Shown here one piece after another: positions 14,708-21,236 of a stretch of DNA of 54,164 bases. A program made the position numbers and the translations under genes. Source of the DNA: a virus; the IMG/VR virus record IMGVR_UViG_3300022208_000005, positions 1 through 54,164 of that record, one strand, 5' to 3'. Under the pieces are notes generated by a model. That model was given only the letters and a program-made list of their open reading frames with translations, was not told where the DNA came from and did not search any database. Within the stretch, counting starts at the first letter, position 1. Each line of letters opens with the position of its first letter.

Positions 14708-14736
14708 ATTGTACCACAGACTCAGGCACATCTCAA
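14708..14736 (-). promoter_or_regulatory. Promoter for the 14264-14680 gene
   Basis: Minus strand: -35 TTGAGA (14736-14731), 17-bp spacer ending GTCTGTGG, -10 TACAAT (14713-14708). Confidence 0.8.
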
Positions 14737-14741
14737 CGAAA

Positions 14742-14771
14742 AAAGAAAGAAGCCAACTATTGTTGGCCTTC
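14742..14771 (-). terminator. Terminator of the 110-aa gene
   Basis: Minus strand: GAAGGCCAAC, loop AATA, GTTGGCTTC, then a T-rich run. Overlaps the end of the gene at 14757. Confidence 0.85.
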
Positions 14772-15089
14772 TAATTTTGGGCATCTTATACAGTTTCTAT
14801 AGGAGCAGTTTATACATTCCTGCATAGGAGGATCTATATCGTCATAGGTAAATAGAAATATAGCCCACTGTATTAGATCATATTCTTCCCTAAAGTCTTC
14901 ATTTGTTGTGGTTTGATATAATTTATCATAGACCTTAAAGCCTTCAATAAACTCTTCCAGTTCAACACATTTTAATCCAGAATCCATACCAATATAAAAC
15001 TTAGATTCTATAAGATCATGGGGGCCTAAACCAATTTCAATTCTTAACTGTTCTACACCATTTACGAATAATTGAATCTTATCTAACAT
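14757..15089 (-). CDS. Hypothetical protein with C-terminal Cys cluster
   Basis: 110 aa with its own promoter and terminator. The last 25 residues hold four Cys (MQECINCSYRNCIRCPKLE), probably a zinc or Fe-S site. The rest is acidic and unrecognised (HDLIESKFYIGMDSGLKCVELEEFIEGF). A single-gene early unit. Confidence 0.7.
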   Translation of the reverse strand: MLDKIQLFVNGVEQLRIEIGLGPHDLIESKFYIGMDSGLKCVELEEFIEGFKVYDKLYQTTTNEDFREEYDLIQWAIFLFTYDDIDPPMQECINCSYRNCIRCPKLEGQQ

Positions 15090-15131
15090 ATTAATCTCTC
15101 CTCCTCAGTAGTGGTTGTTGTTTATATACTA

Positions 15132-15160
15132 ATTATACCAGACTCTGATAGATATCTCAA
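15132..15160 (-). promoter_or_regulatory. Promoter of the TTGA-N17-TCTGGTATAAT family
   Basis: Minus strand: -35 TTGAGA (15160-15155), 17-bp spacer ending AGTCTGG, -10 TATAAT (15137-15132). Confidence 0.87.
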
Positions 15161-15191
15161 CGAAAAAGAAAAGAGACTTTACTCAGTCTCT
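15161..15191 (-). terminator. Terminator of the 130-aa gene
   Basis: Minus strand: AGAGACT, GAGTAA loop, AGTCTCT, then TTTTCTTTTT. The hairpin spans the stop codon at 15179. Confidence 0.85.
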
Positions 15192-15571
15192 AATTCTCCT
15201 TTTGCTATGAGTACCTGTTTCTGTGTTTCTTCAAAAGGTAGGTTCTCCTGTTCAATTACAAAGGCTTTCATCTCTTCGAAAGATTTTATAATATCATTCA
15301 TGTAGTAAGTATAGTCCCAAAGGCTAACTCTTTTTATATACCTATTATAGTTTTTAGACTGAACAGCTTTAGAGGTAATATCAGATAGCATCCTAGCCCC
15401 ATACCATTTGTAGAAATCATGGATGTAGTATCTTGCACCTGTGGTTATTCTGTCCTGTTCCATTAGTACATCTATTCTTTGGTCAAAATCTTTAAACTCA
15501 TCTGTATTAGTAAAATCGAAGTAGTAAGTTCTTATTATCTGCATCTTAGTCATGTTAGTACCACCTTTCAA
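15179..15571 (-). CDS. Hypothetical 130-aa protein
   Basis: Single-gene unit with its own promoter and terminator. The ATG at 15556 (MTKMQIIRTYYFD) is an alternative to that at 15571, which coincides with the ribosome-binding site AAAGG. Aromatic-rich, helical (RYYIHDFYKWYGARML, RVSLWDYTYYMNDIIKSFEE). Not recognised. Confidence 0.65.
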   Translation of the reverse strand: MKGGTNMTKMQIIRTYYFDFTNTDEFKDFDQRIDVLMEQDRITTGARYYIHDFYKWYGARMLSDITSKAVQSKNYNRYIKRVSLWDYTYYMNDIIKSFEEMKAFVIEQENLPFEETQKQVLIAKGELETE

Positions 15572-15602
15572 GTTCTAGTAGAGTAATTGTTTTATTAATT
15601 CT

Positions 15603-15631
15603 ATTATACCAGAACTCCCGAACTATCTCAA
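15603..15631 (-). promoter_or_regulatory. Promoter of the TTGA-N17-TCTGGTATAAT family
   Basis: Minus strand: -35 TTGAGA (15631-15626), 17-bp spacer ending GAGTTCTGG, -10 TATAAT (15608-15603). Confidence 0.87.
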
Positions 15632-15644
15632 TAGTCTACGCTAA

Positions 15645-15666
15645 GAAAAAGGCCCCTAAAGGCCTA
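15645..15666 (-). terminator. Terminator of the 144-aa gene
   Basis: Minus strand: AGGCC, loop, GGCCT, then TTTTTC. Follows the stop at 15671. Confidence 0.8.
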
Positions 15667-15670
15667 AATT

Positions 15671-16105
15671 TTAAATAAGACAATAATGGTAGATAGCTCC
15701 TTCTGGTAGCTGGCTTGTTAATTTCCATTCACCATTATCTAGATAACAATTCTCAGGTATTCTTTGATTATACCCACCTTGTAGTCCTAATATAGTACCC
15801 CCAATAGTCACAATCTTAAAGCAGTTAGAGATTCTATCCTGATACCACTTAGCATATGTCTCAGTACCATCCTCAAATTGTACACCTGATATAGAGTAGA
15901 ATTGTGGAGACCCACTCATACATAACATCTTAAAAGCATTCTGTCTGTGGATATACACTTTACTACTTACACCATAATCTTCAAAGTATACATCAAATAT
16001 TACATTCTTAACATGACTTCCACAGATTGGGAACCATTTAGAGCATTTAATTGGTAGTTCTTGTTCCTTCCAGCTTTTAGTATTATCAAATTTCATCATT
16101 TTCAA
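15671..16105 (-). CDS. Hypothetical 144-aa protein, first gene of the leftward arm
   Basis: ATG at 16105 (a second ATG, MMKFDNTK, lies at 16099). Beta-rich: KCSKWFPICGSHVKNVIFDVYF, ISGVQFEDGTETYAKWYQDR, GTILGLQGGYNQRIPENC. No family recognised. Being the gene nearest the putative origin with its own promoter and terminator, it is probably expressed very early and may act on the host. Confidence 0.65.
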   Translation of the reverse strand: MKMMKFDNTKSWKEQELPIKCSKWFPICGSHVKNVIFDVYFEDYGVSSKVYIHRQNAFKMLCMSGSPQFYSISGVQFEDGTETYAKWYQDRISNCFKIVTIGGTILGLQGGYNQRIPENCYLDNGEWKLTSQLPEGAIYHYCLI

Positions 16106-16141
16106 TTCCCCCTTAGAATGGGTAAGTGATTTATTACTTCT

Positions 16142-16170
16142 ATTGTATCACAGGTTCTAGAGGACTACAA
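16142..16170 (-). promoter_or_regulatory. First promoter of the leftward arm
   Basis: Minus strand: -35 TTGTAG (16170-16165), 17-bp spacer ending CTGTGA, -10 TACAAT (16147-16142). Upstream of the gene at 16105. Confidence 0.7.
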
Positions 16171-16226
16171 TAGAAACTTCTGTTACATGGTAAGTTATTC
16201 ATTTATAAGGTGTATAAAACGTAGTG

Positions 16227-16311
16227 TTTTAAGGCCGTTTTTAGGCTCGTACGCAATAGTTTAGTCATAAGTTACATATTTTCTCAGGTGTAACTGTCAG
16301 AGGCCTTAAAA
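16227..16311. repeat. 10-bp inverted repeat TTTTAAGGCC / GGCCTTAAAA
   Basis: Arms at 16227-16236 and 16302-16311, perfect, 65 bp apart. Possible protein-binding pair or weak stem. Confidence 0.7.
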
Positions 16312-16352
16312 AGGAAGAGTTTTAGTGAGAAAGTAGATAAATCGTACGTCTA

Positions 16353-16695
16353 AGTAAACGATATGTGAGTATAAGGATAATTCCTAGTAAACGATAGCTG
16401 CGTTGTACTAAAAGTATGGTGGCTAGTACTCATCTATCGATTACTGGTAAAACGATCGTAGAGAGCGCATATTAAGCGCTGACGCGGCTAGTTTGCTGCC
16501 AGAGCTAAAAGAAAAAGTCGTTGTATCACAAGTTTGATCTTCTTACACTCATCTATCGTTTACTACGAAATTGATTCCTTACACTCATGTATCGTTTACT
16601 GGTGATTTTACAGTACTCATGTATCGTTTACTGGCATCCATACTTTTTTGTTGTTTCACAAGTATGGCTTTAGTACAACTCATCTATTGCGTACT
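16353..16695. repeat. Iteron-like repeats, consensus ACTCAT(C/G)TATCGTTTACT
   Basis: Direct copies: 16428-16445 (one change), 16547-16564, 16583-16600, 16615-16632, 16678-16695 (three changes). Inverted copies: 16353-16370 and a half copy at 16386-16397; a further degenerate inverted copy may lie at 16248-16265. Irregular spacing (about 32-120 bp) and both orientations suit binding sites for an initiator or regulator rather than CRISPR or satellite DNA. Confidence 0.85.
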
Positions 16696-16791
16696 AGCAC
16701 TTTTACAGTACTCCGTGCTTTTGAGTCTAGGTGAAATCAAGGTTTTTAATTCTCAAAGCATTGCAAACACTCATTCGTAGGCCCTGCTGTG

Positions 16792-16841
16792 AGTATACTG
16801 TTGAAAACCATCGAAGATGGAGTTTTCTAACTAAGTATACT
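16792..16841. other. Long imperfect hairpin
   Basis: AGTATAC / GTATACT at the base, then GTT/AAC, GAAAAC/GTTTTC, CATC/GATG and a GAA loop, with two small bulges: about 20 paired bases in 50. A second, weaker foldback (TTGC-TTC-GCAA) follows at 16863-16880. Could be an RNA structure or a single-strand origin. Confidence 0.7.
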
Positions 16842-16952
16842 ACACTACACATACTGCGTATTGCTTCGCAACTTGTATGCTCGCTCACTGCAATGCGGTG
16901 CCATTCGAAAGCATGAAAGTGTTAAGGGTTCTCTCTATTCTCCCCAACCCTA

Positions 16953-16965
16953 TTAATAGTATTAA
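16953..16965. promoter_or_regulatory. Palindrome TTAATA-G-TATTAA, possible operator
   Basis: Perfect 6-bp arms around a central G, ending 7 bp before the -35 box of the rightward promoter. Confidence 0.5.
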
Positions 16966-16972
16966 CTGGACT

Positions 16973-17001
16973 TTGACCTACTTCTACAATTGTGATATAA
17001 T
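16973..17001 (+). promoter_or_regulatory. First promoter of the rightward arm
   Basis: -35 TTGACC (16973-16978), 17-bp spacer, -10 TATAAT (16996-17001). Predicted start near 17008 would leave a leader of about 15 nt that begins with the ribosome-binding site. Confidence 0.85.
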
Positions 17002-17022
17002 AGACTGAAAGGAGTGATTCAA

Positions 17023-18024
17023 ATGGTTACAGGCAAAGACTTACACCATCTAGAAGCTAAGTACATAGCCAGAACTACACTGGACCCAGAAGTATACCAT
17101 GCTCTGTTTCCAAAATACCAACGACCTCTGGTTCTTAAACTTGTGAATGGTGTTCTAAAGTACGCGAGCAGTAAGGATAAGAAAGCTATAAGCAAGTGGC
17201 TGATAAGTGATATTGAGTTTCCTTATAATGAGACGATGGCGAAAGAGATAGTATCAGACTATTATAATGAGATCAACTATACTGGGAGGAGCTATCAGAT
17301 CACAGAAGAATACTATCGAAGTATTAGAGAAGATCTCTATAAAATATGGCATAATAAGGCCTTTTGGCAGAACTTCCTAGGACTTATCAAGCAAATAGGC
17401 TTAACTATTAACCTAGGTGCCTTCTATCGCCTTTTACGGCTATATAAATACATACACAAGGAGGCAAAAATCAAGCAAGTATACACTAAAGGTGAGAAGT
17501 ATATAAAAGTAGGCATTAATCGTAGTGGAGATGATGTATATCTGTTTAATATTCATAAACTCCATGAGCTCTTAACAGAGATAGGTATCTATACTTCAGA
17601 GAAAGAAGAACCTGTGAAGTTAGAACTATTGAGCATTGAGCAATTACTATCTAAGTTCCTTAATTATAATGCTGACAGTAGTGGTAAAGATAGATTGGTT
17701 AGATCTTTCTACACAATTCTAAAGAATTGGGATATAATGGATAGAGACTCAGATAGACCCATGTTATCTGTATGGGCTCTAGAGGAGAAGTTTGGTGATA
17801 ATGTAAAAGGTAAGAGTAGGAAGAAACCACTATTCTCTTATAAGTTAATCAACTACTTACTAGAAGAAGCATGTTGGGATGATTCAGATCTATATTATCT
17901 ACTTGATCTTGTGATAGGTAAGTCTAATAGTAAGGAGGCTGCTCAGGAATTACTTAGTAAGTTTGGAAGTAAAGAGATGAGGGTGAAGGTCAACAACTAC
18001 CTAGTAGAGAAAGGATTGATGTAG
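17023..18024 (+). CDS. Unrecognised 333-aa protein beside the repeat region
   Basis: The start chosen is the ATG at 17023, 8 nt after AAAGGAG; the GTG at 17014 overlaps the ribosome-binding site. Charged and alpha-helical, with many Lys, Tyr and Leu (HEAKIKQVYTKGEKYIKVG) and no motif I know. First gene of the rightward arm, driven by a strong promoter and lying next to the iterons, so an initiator or regulator that binds them is an attractive guess, supported only by position. Confidence 0.7.
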   Translation: MVTGKDLHHLEAKYIARTTLDPEVYHALFPKYQRPLVLKLVNGVLKYASSKDKKAISKWLISDIEFPYNETMAKEIVSDYYNEINYTGRSYQITEEYYRSIREDLYKIWHNKAFWQNFLGLIKQIGLTINLGAFYRLLRLYKYIHKEAKIKQVYTKGEKYIKVGINRSGDDVYLFNIHKLHELLTEIGIYTSEKEEPVKLELLSIEQLLSKFLNYNADSSGKDRLVRSFYTILKNWDIMDRDSDRPMLSVWALEEKFGDNVKGKSRKKPLFSYKLINYLLEEACWDDSDLYYLLDLVIGKSNSKEAAQELLSKFGSKEMRVKVNNYLVEKGLM

Positions 18025-18025
18025 A

Positions 18026-18082
18026 GTGAACTTAGTATTACTATTAGTACTGTTCTATATATTAGTTATTAGTGATGATTAA
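18026..18082 (+). CDS. Possible 18-residue hydrophobic peptide
   Basis: GTG start about 11 nt after AAAGGA, then an almost wholly hydrophobic stretch (NLVLLLVLFYILVIS) and DD. It fills the gap between two genes. Too short to be sure; could be chance. Confidence 0.25.
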   Translation: MNLVLLLVLFYILVISDD

Positions 18083-18099
18083 GAAGGAGATGGTTAAGG

Positions 18100-18327
18100 A
18101 TGATGAAGGCTATGGTAATACCGTTTAAGTTAGATTCAGAAGGAAGTAGGTATCTACAATCACTATGTAAGAAGTGGCCACCAATGGAACCTATTACCCT
18201 AGATTTAACTTTTAATAATGGGGAGTTCAATTTTAAGCAAGAGTTTTGTATCACCAAGATAGAGACCTTTAGAAATGTAAGAGGGATTAATGAGAAGCTA
18301 GAGGTAACATTTATACCATATAGGTAA
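18100..18327 (+). CDS. Hypothetical 75-aa protein
   Basis: ATG at 18100, 10 nt after AAGGAG. Compact beta-rich protein (SRYLQSLCKKWPPMEPITLDLTFNNGEF), mildly basic. Not recognised; member of the rightward run of small early genes. Confidence 0.6.
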   Translation: MMKAMVIPFKLDSEGSRYLQSLCKKWPPMEPITLDLTFNNGEFNFKQEFCITKIETFRNVRGINEKLEVTFIPYR

Positions 18328-18341
18328 AGGAGTGAAACCAT

Positions 18342-18707
18342 ATGAAAGAACAAGGTAAGCCTTATGTACCAGCAAGACCTATATTTAAAGAAGGAGCAAA
18401 GAAGAAGTTAAATATCAAACCAGATCTTATGAGTAGACTGACAGAAGCTATCTCCAAACCACCACCTACCCAGGATATTATAGCATGGGGGAACCTACAG
18501 AGGCTATCTGAATTAAAGCATATATTCCCGGAGTTCTCTATAGTATTTGATATGAGTCCAACAGCTAAGTCTGCCTTCTATTCTTATTCCCAAAGAATGA
18601 ATTTCGAACAGGTATTAGCTATGGTTATTGTAGAACAATATAAAGAGAATAGAGAACTAAGAGCAAAACTAAAGGAAGCTATAGAGAATGTTGGGGGCTT
18701 GGTATAA
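18342..18707 (+). CDS. Hypothetical 121-aa protein
   Basis: ATG after AAAGGAG. Pro/Lys-rich N terminus (KPYVPARPIFKEGAKKK), then a helical region with FDMSPTAKSAFYSYSQRMNFEQVLAMV and a coiled C terminus. No domain recognised. Confidence 0.6.
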   Translation: MKEQGKPYVPARPIFKEGAKKKLNIKPDLMSRLTEAISKPPPTQDIIAWGNLQRLSELKHIFPEFSIVFDMSPTAKSAFYSYSQRMNFEQVLAMVIVEQYKENRELRAKLKEAIENVGGLV

Positions 18708-18914
18708 ATGATATTCTGGAATAAGCATCCCATATTGCTTTGGGTAATTTGTTGTGTGTTGTTACCCCTTGTTAGTTCATTAGCCGGTTTTGTAGCACTT
18801 AAGGATATAGAGCTTAAGCATATAGTGATATCATTATATTGTATAGACTATTGGTTCAGGGCATATAAAGATATTAAGTTGACAACTACTAAGGATACTG
18901 ATAATATAAACTAA
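18708..18914 (+). CDS. Small membrane protein, 68 aa
   Basis: Two hydrophobic stretches: about residues 6-28 (ILLWVICCVLLPLVSSLAGFV) and 35-50. Starts immediately after the previous stop. Function unknown; early phage membrane proteins often act on host envelope or exclusion systems, but nothing here says which. Confidence 0.6.
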   Translation: MIFWNKHPILLWVICCVLLPLVSSLAGFVALKDIELKHIVISLYCIDYWFRAYKDIKLTTTKDTDNIN

Positions 18915-18928
18915 AGGAGTGTGATAAC

Positions 18929-19111
18929 ATGATTGGAATAGCTTTATGTATTACTATATCTTTAACAGTAGGTTTCATATTTGGACATGCTGCTGCTTCA
19001 AAAGTAATAGAGGATAGAATATTTAATTATCTCACAAACAATGACTACCCGAGATATCTATCAAGAGTAAATTCTAGAAGGATTGTAAGGGGAAGAGAGG
19101 ATGGTCTGTAA
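18929..19111 (+). CDS. Small single-TM protein, 60 aa
   Basis: ATG 6-7 nt after AAAGGAGTG. One N-terminal transmembrane segment (ALCITISLTVGFIFGHAAA), then a basic C terminus (SRVNSRRIVRGRED). The stop overlaps the next start by one base (TAATG). Confidence 0.6.
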   Translation: MIGIALCITISLTVGFIFGHAAASKVIEDRIFNYLTNNDYPRYLSRVNSRRIVRGREDGL

Positions 19112-19476
19112 TGAGAGATATAACTCCTAATGGATTTATATTAACTGGCGAATGTAACATGTGTGGTATGTGTTGTATAGAAGCTTGGAGATTTAATGCC
19201 ATGGTAGATAAAGGTGTAGACTCTGGGGGGAGACCTACCCTTGAAGTATTAGAATATGCTCAGGAACCTATAGATGCTAAGGTAGAGCTAAGCAATGAAT
19301 GTATTGAAGGAGACAATCCTGGTTGTATAGGATACGTAGATGGATTATGTATACAACATGGACCGGATAAAAGATTTATATGCTCAGGATACCCACATCT
19401 ACCAGAACAAGATGTTATATTCCCAAAGTGTGGCTATACCCTTAGACATACCTTTGACATGAATTGGAAAGACTAA
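19111..19476 (+). CDS. YkgJ-like Cys-cluster protein
   Basis: 121 aa. Contains the CNMCGMCC motif at about residue 15, typical of YkgJ-family zinc/iron-chelating proteins, plus later Cys in CIEGDNPGCIGYVDGLC and FICSGYP, giving about ten Cys in all. A bound Fe-S or zinc centre is likely. Biological role unknown. Confidence 0.75.
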   Translation: MRDITPNGFILTGECNMCGMCCIEAWRFNAMVDKGVDSGGRPTLEVLEYAQEPIDAKVELSNECIEGDNPGCIGYVDGLCIQHGPDKRFICSGYPHLPEQDVIFPKCGYTLRHTFDMNWKD

Positions 19477-19504
19477 TATAATAAAAATAAAAGGAGACAA
19501 TAAA

Positions 19505-19552
19505 ATGAAGGTATGTAAAAAATGTAATGGTACAGGCAAAAGGCTGAAGTAG
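19505..19552 (+). CDS. 15-residue CxxCxGxG peptide
   Basis: ATG 8 nt after AAGGAGA, product MKVCKKCNGTGKRLK then TAG. It is one DnaJ-type zinc half-motif and little else. The excellent ribosome-binding site and the two stop codons in a row argue it is a real mini-gene or the remnant of a longer zinc protein. Confidence 0.5.
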   Translation: MKVCKKCNGTGKRLK

Positions 19553-19568
19553 TAGGAGGTGATCTATA

Positions 19569-19766
19569 ATGGTTATGACTCAAAGAAATAACATACCAAG
19601 AAAGAAACTACAGGGACATTGTCACAACTGTAGACATTGGTATAGATTGACACCAAAGAACAATAAAGGGTACTGTGAAGAGATTGAGAAGATGGTAGAG
19701 GCTAATGATAATATGATAACCACAGCTAACTTCTACTGCCCATTACATTCCTATAAGGAGGACTAG
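19569..19766 (+). CDS. Small zinc-binding protein, 65 aa
   Basis: ATG after AGGAGGTGAT. Four Cys and several His spread through the chain (GHCHNCRHWYR, GYCEEIE, FYCPLHS) match small phage zinc proteins that resemble rubredoxin-like folds. Function unknown. Confidence 0.65.
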   Translation: MVMTQRNNIPRKKLQGHCHNCRHWYRLTPKNNKGYCEEIEKMVEANDNMITTANFYCPLHSYKED

Positions 19767-19769
19767 ATC

Positions 19770-20081
19770 ATGTGTACAGATAGACCATACAATAACTCTA
19801 TGGAGTGTAGCCCTAAAAGTTGGTTTGCCTATACTACAACAGTAAGACTCAATGACTACTTAAACCACTCAGAAAAGATCATAGAAGATAGTAAGTTAGA
19901 ACTATTCATACAAATATTTAAAGAGATCAATCTTAATCACTACAAGGTGACAATAGTAGAGGTTGAATGTACTCTTCTGTTTAACCCCTGTTCCCATATG
20001 GTCCGCATTAAACAAGAAGCCACATTAATGATAGAGTCTAAGTTAGATAAACTAACCATAACTGTAAGGGTATTAAAATAA
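19770..20081 (+). CDS. Hypothetical 103-aa protein
   Basis: ATG after AAGGAGGA. Mixed alpha/beta: a helical middle (EKIIEDSKLELFIQIFKEI) and two C-terminal strands (TIVEVECTLLF, KLTITVRVLK). Coupled to the next gene by TAATG. Not recognised. Confidence 0.6.
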   Translation: MCTDRPYNNSMECSPKSWFAYTTTVRLNDYLNHSEKIIEDSKLELFIQIFKEINLNHYKVTIVEVECTLLFNPCSHMVRIKQEATLMIESKLDKLTITVRVLK

Positions 20082-20284
20082 TGATCTCAGTGAAGGCTCC
20101 ATGCTTTAAGGCATGTCCTAATAAGGGAACAGTACACGAGAGGTGTGATGAGTATAAGCAATGGTCTAAAGAATATAGGAATATAATGGACAACAAGAAG
20201 AGTGATGCTGAACTCTTCAACTGTGAACAATCTGAGATGGGATACTATAAACACCTTAAGAGATATGGGAGGTTATTGAAATAA
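20081..20284 (+). CDS. Hypothetical 67-aa protein with Cys residues
   Basis: Contains CFKACPNKGTVHERCDEYKQWSKEY, a Cys/His-rich N-terminal half that could bind zinc, and a charged C-terminal helix. Last gene of the first rightward unit; a terminator follows. Confidence 0.6.
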   Translation: MISVKAPCFKACPNKGTVHERCDEYKQWSKEYRNIMDNKKSDAELFNCEQSEMGYYKHLKRYGRLLK

Positions 20285-20328
20285 GCCCTTAAGTTGGGTC
20301 CAAGGTTTTTCTACTTGGGCTCTTTTTT
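20284..20328 (+). terminator. Terminator ending the first rightward unit
   Basis: AGCCC-TT-AAGT / ACTT-GGGCT stem, long loop, then TTTTTT. Confidence 0.75.
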
Positions 20329-20342
20329 CTTTGGTAAAAGAC

Positions 20343-20372
20343 CTGACAGAGTCTGGGTTTCTATGGTATAAT
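20343..20372 (+). promoter_or_regulatory. Promoter for the 60-aa gene
   Basis: -35 CTGACA (20343-20348), 18-bp spacer ending CTATGG, -10 TATAAT (20367-20372), of the same extended -10 type as the leftward promoters. Confidence 0.75.
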
Positions 20373-20422
20373 TACTTAACAAATCAAATACAACTACTTA
20401 CCCACTACAGGAGGAATACAAA

Positions 20423-20605
20423 ATGAAAACTATGACACTTGAGGCTTATCAGGCTATTGAAAACAACACTAATCCACTAAACACTGACAAACTTAATTTT
20501 CTATACAAAACAGCAAGATACCACATATTCGAAAAAGTTACCTCAGGTCTTAATGGTAGAAAGGTATACACTAATGTAAAGGTATTATCATCATCCCTCA
20601 AATAA
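20423..20605 (+). CDS. Hypothetical 60-aa protein, monocistronic
   Basis: ATG after AGGAGG. Own promoter and terminator. Sequence has Thr/Asn-rich and basic parts (MKTMTLEAYQAIENN, KVTSGLNGRKVYTNVKVL). Not recognised. Confidence 0.65.
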   Translation: MKTMTLEAYQAIENNTNPLNTDKLNFLYKTARYHIFEKVTSGLNGRKVYTNVKVLSSSLK

Positions 20606-20630
20606 GAAGCTTAATTGCTTCTTTTTTTTT
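20604..20630 (+). terminator. Terminator of the 60-aa gene
   Basis: AAGAAGC, TTAATT loop, GCTTCTT, then an unbroken T run. It begins at the stop codon. Confidence 0.9.
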
Positions 20631-20644
20631 CGGGAGTATAGTAG

Positions 20645-20673
20645 TTGTATGCCAGTTTATGTAGTGATATAAT
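20645..20673 (+). promoter_or_regulatory. Promoter for the dCMP-deaminase unit
   Basis: -35 TTGTAT (20645-20650), 17-bp spacer ending AGTGA, -10 TATAAT (20668-20673). Confidence 0.78.
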
Positions 20674-20697
20674 ATCAATATAAGGAGGAGATAAAGC

Positions 20698-20847
20698 ATG
20701 TTAAATATGAAAGAGCTTAGAGAGTATATCAGGCTATTCTTAATGTGTATCATAGACTGTGGTTTCAATCTTAAAGAATCCCACAATATAGCAATGTTAT
20801 TCTATAAGGAGGTTCCACCATGGAGAGACCAAGTAGAGATCAAGTGA
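20698..20847 (+). CDS. Small 49-aa protein
   Basis: ATG 7 nt after AAGGAGGAG. MLNMKELREYIRLFLMCIIDCGFNL is a helical, partly hydrophobic start. Its 3' end carries the ribosome-binding site of the dCMP deaminase and overlaps it by 28 nt, so it may act as a coupled leader gene. Not recognised. Confidence 0.6.
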   Translation: MLNMKELREYIRLFLMCIIDCGFNLKESHNIAMLFYKEVPPWRDQVEIK

Positions 20848-21236
20848 ATATGGAGATAGCCTTCACAATGTCAGGTAGATCTACATGTATGAGAAAGCAA
20901 GTAGGTGTAGTGATTGTCAAAGACAATAGGATTATAGCAACAGGGTATAATGGGGTAGCATCAGGAAGACCACACTGTACAGAATGCGAGGGTCCTGGAT
21001 GCAGCAATTCAATGCACGCAGAGGCTGGTGTAATATCATTCTGTGCTAAGCATGGTATTGCTCTTAAAGATTCTACCATGTATGTAACCATGAACCCATG
21101 CGAAGCATGTGCTAATCTTATTATTAACTCAGGAATCAAGGAAGTGGTATTCCTAGAACAATATAGATACTCAATAGGAATACAATTATTAGAATCAAGT
21201 GGTATAAAAGTTAGGAGGCCAGAACAATGCAAATAG
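20820..21236 (+). CDS. dCMP deaminase
   Basis: 138 aa. Cytidine/deoxycytidylate deaminase motifs: HAEAGVISF (zinc His and catalytic Glu, about residue 68) and TMNPCEACANLI (zinc Cys pair, about 96), plus RSTCMRKQVGVVIVKD near the start and an additional HCTEC zinc site, as in T4-like dCMP deaminases. Converts dCMP to dUMP, feeding dTMP synthesis. In this genome dCMP is also the predicted hydroxymethylase substrate, so this enzyme sits at a branch point. Start: ATG after AAGGAGG. Confidence 0.93.
   Translation: MERPSRDQVNMEIAFTMSGRSTCMRKQVGVVIVKDNRIIATGYNGVASGRPHCTECEGPGCSNSMHAEAGVISFCAKHGIALKDSTMYVTMNPCEACANLIINSGIKEVVFLEQYRYSIGIQLLESSGIKVRRPEQCK

Larger units (their letters stand above)
16171..16972. 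other. Gene-free intergenic control region, candidate replication origin
   Basis: About 800 bp with no credible gene, lying between the two divergent arms. It is far richer in CpG than the rest (about 21 CG in 16201-16680 against 1-2 per 480 bp in ordinary coding stretches I counted). It holds an 18-bp repeat family, a 10-bp inverted repeat, a long hairpin and a short palindrome. Position, repeats and divergence fit an origin or early-control locus; this is inference. Confidence 0.6.

Noticed and set aside
16353-16695. CRISPR array reading of the 18-bp repeats
   Set aside because: Spacing is irregular, copies occur in both orientations and differ, and no cas gene is present.
16571-16780. 69-aa reading frame in the repeat region
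   Set aside because: It runs through repeat copies, has no ribosome-binding site and no sensible protein composition.
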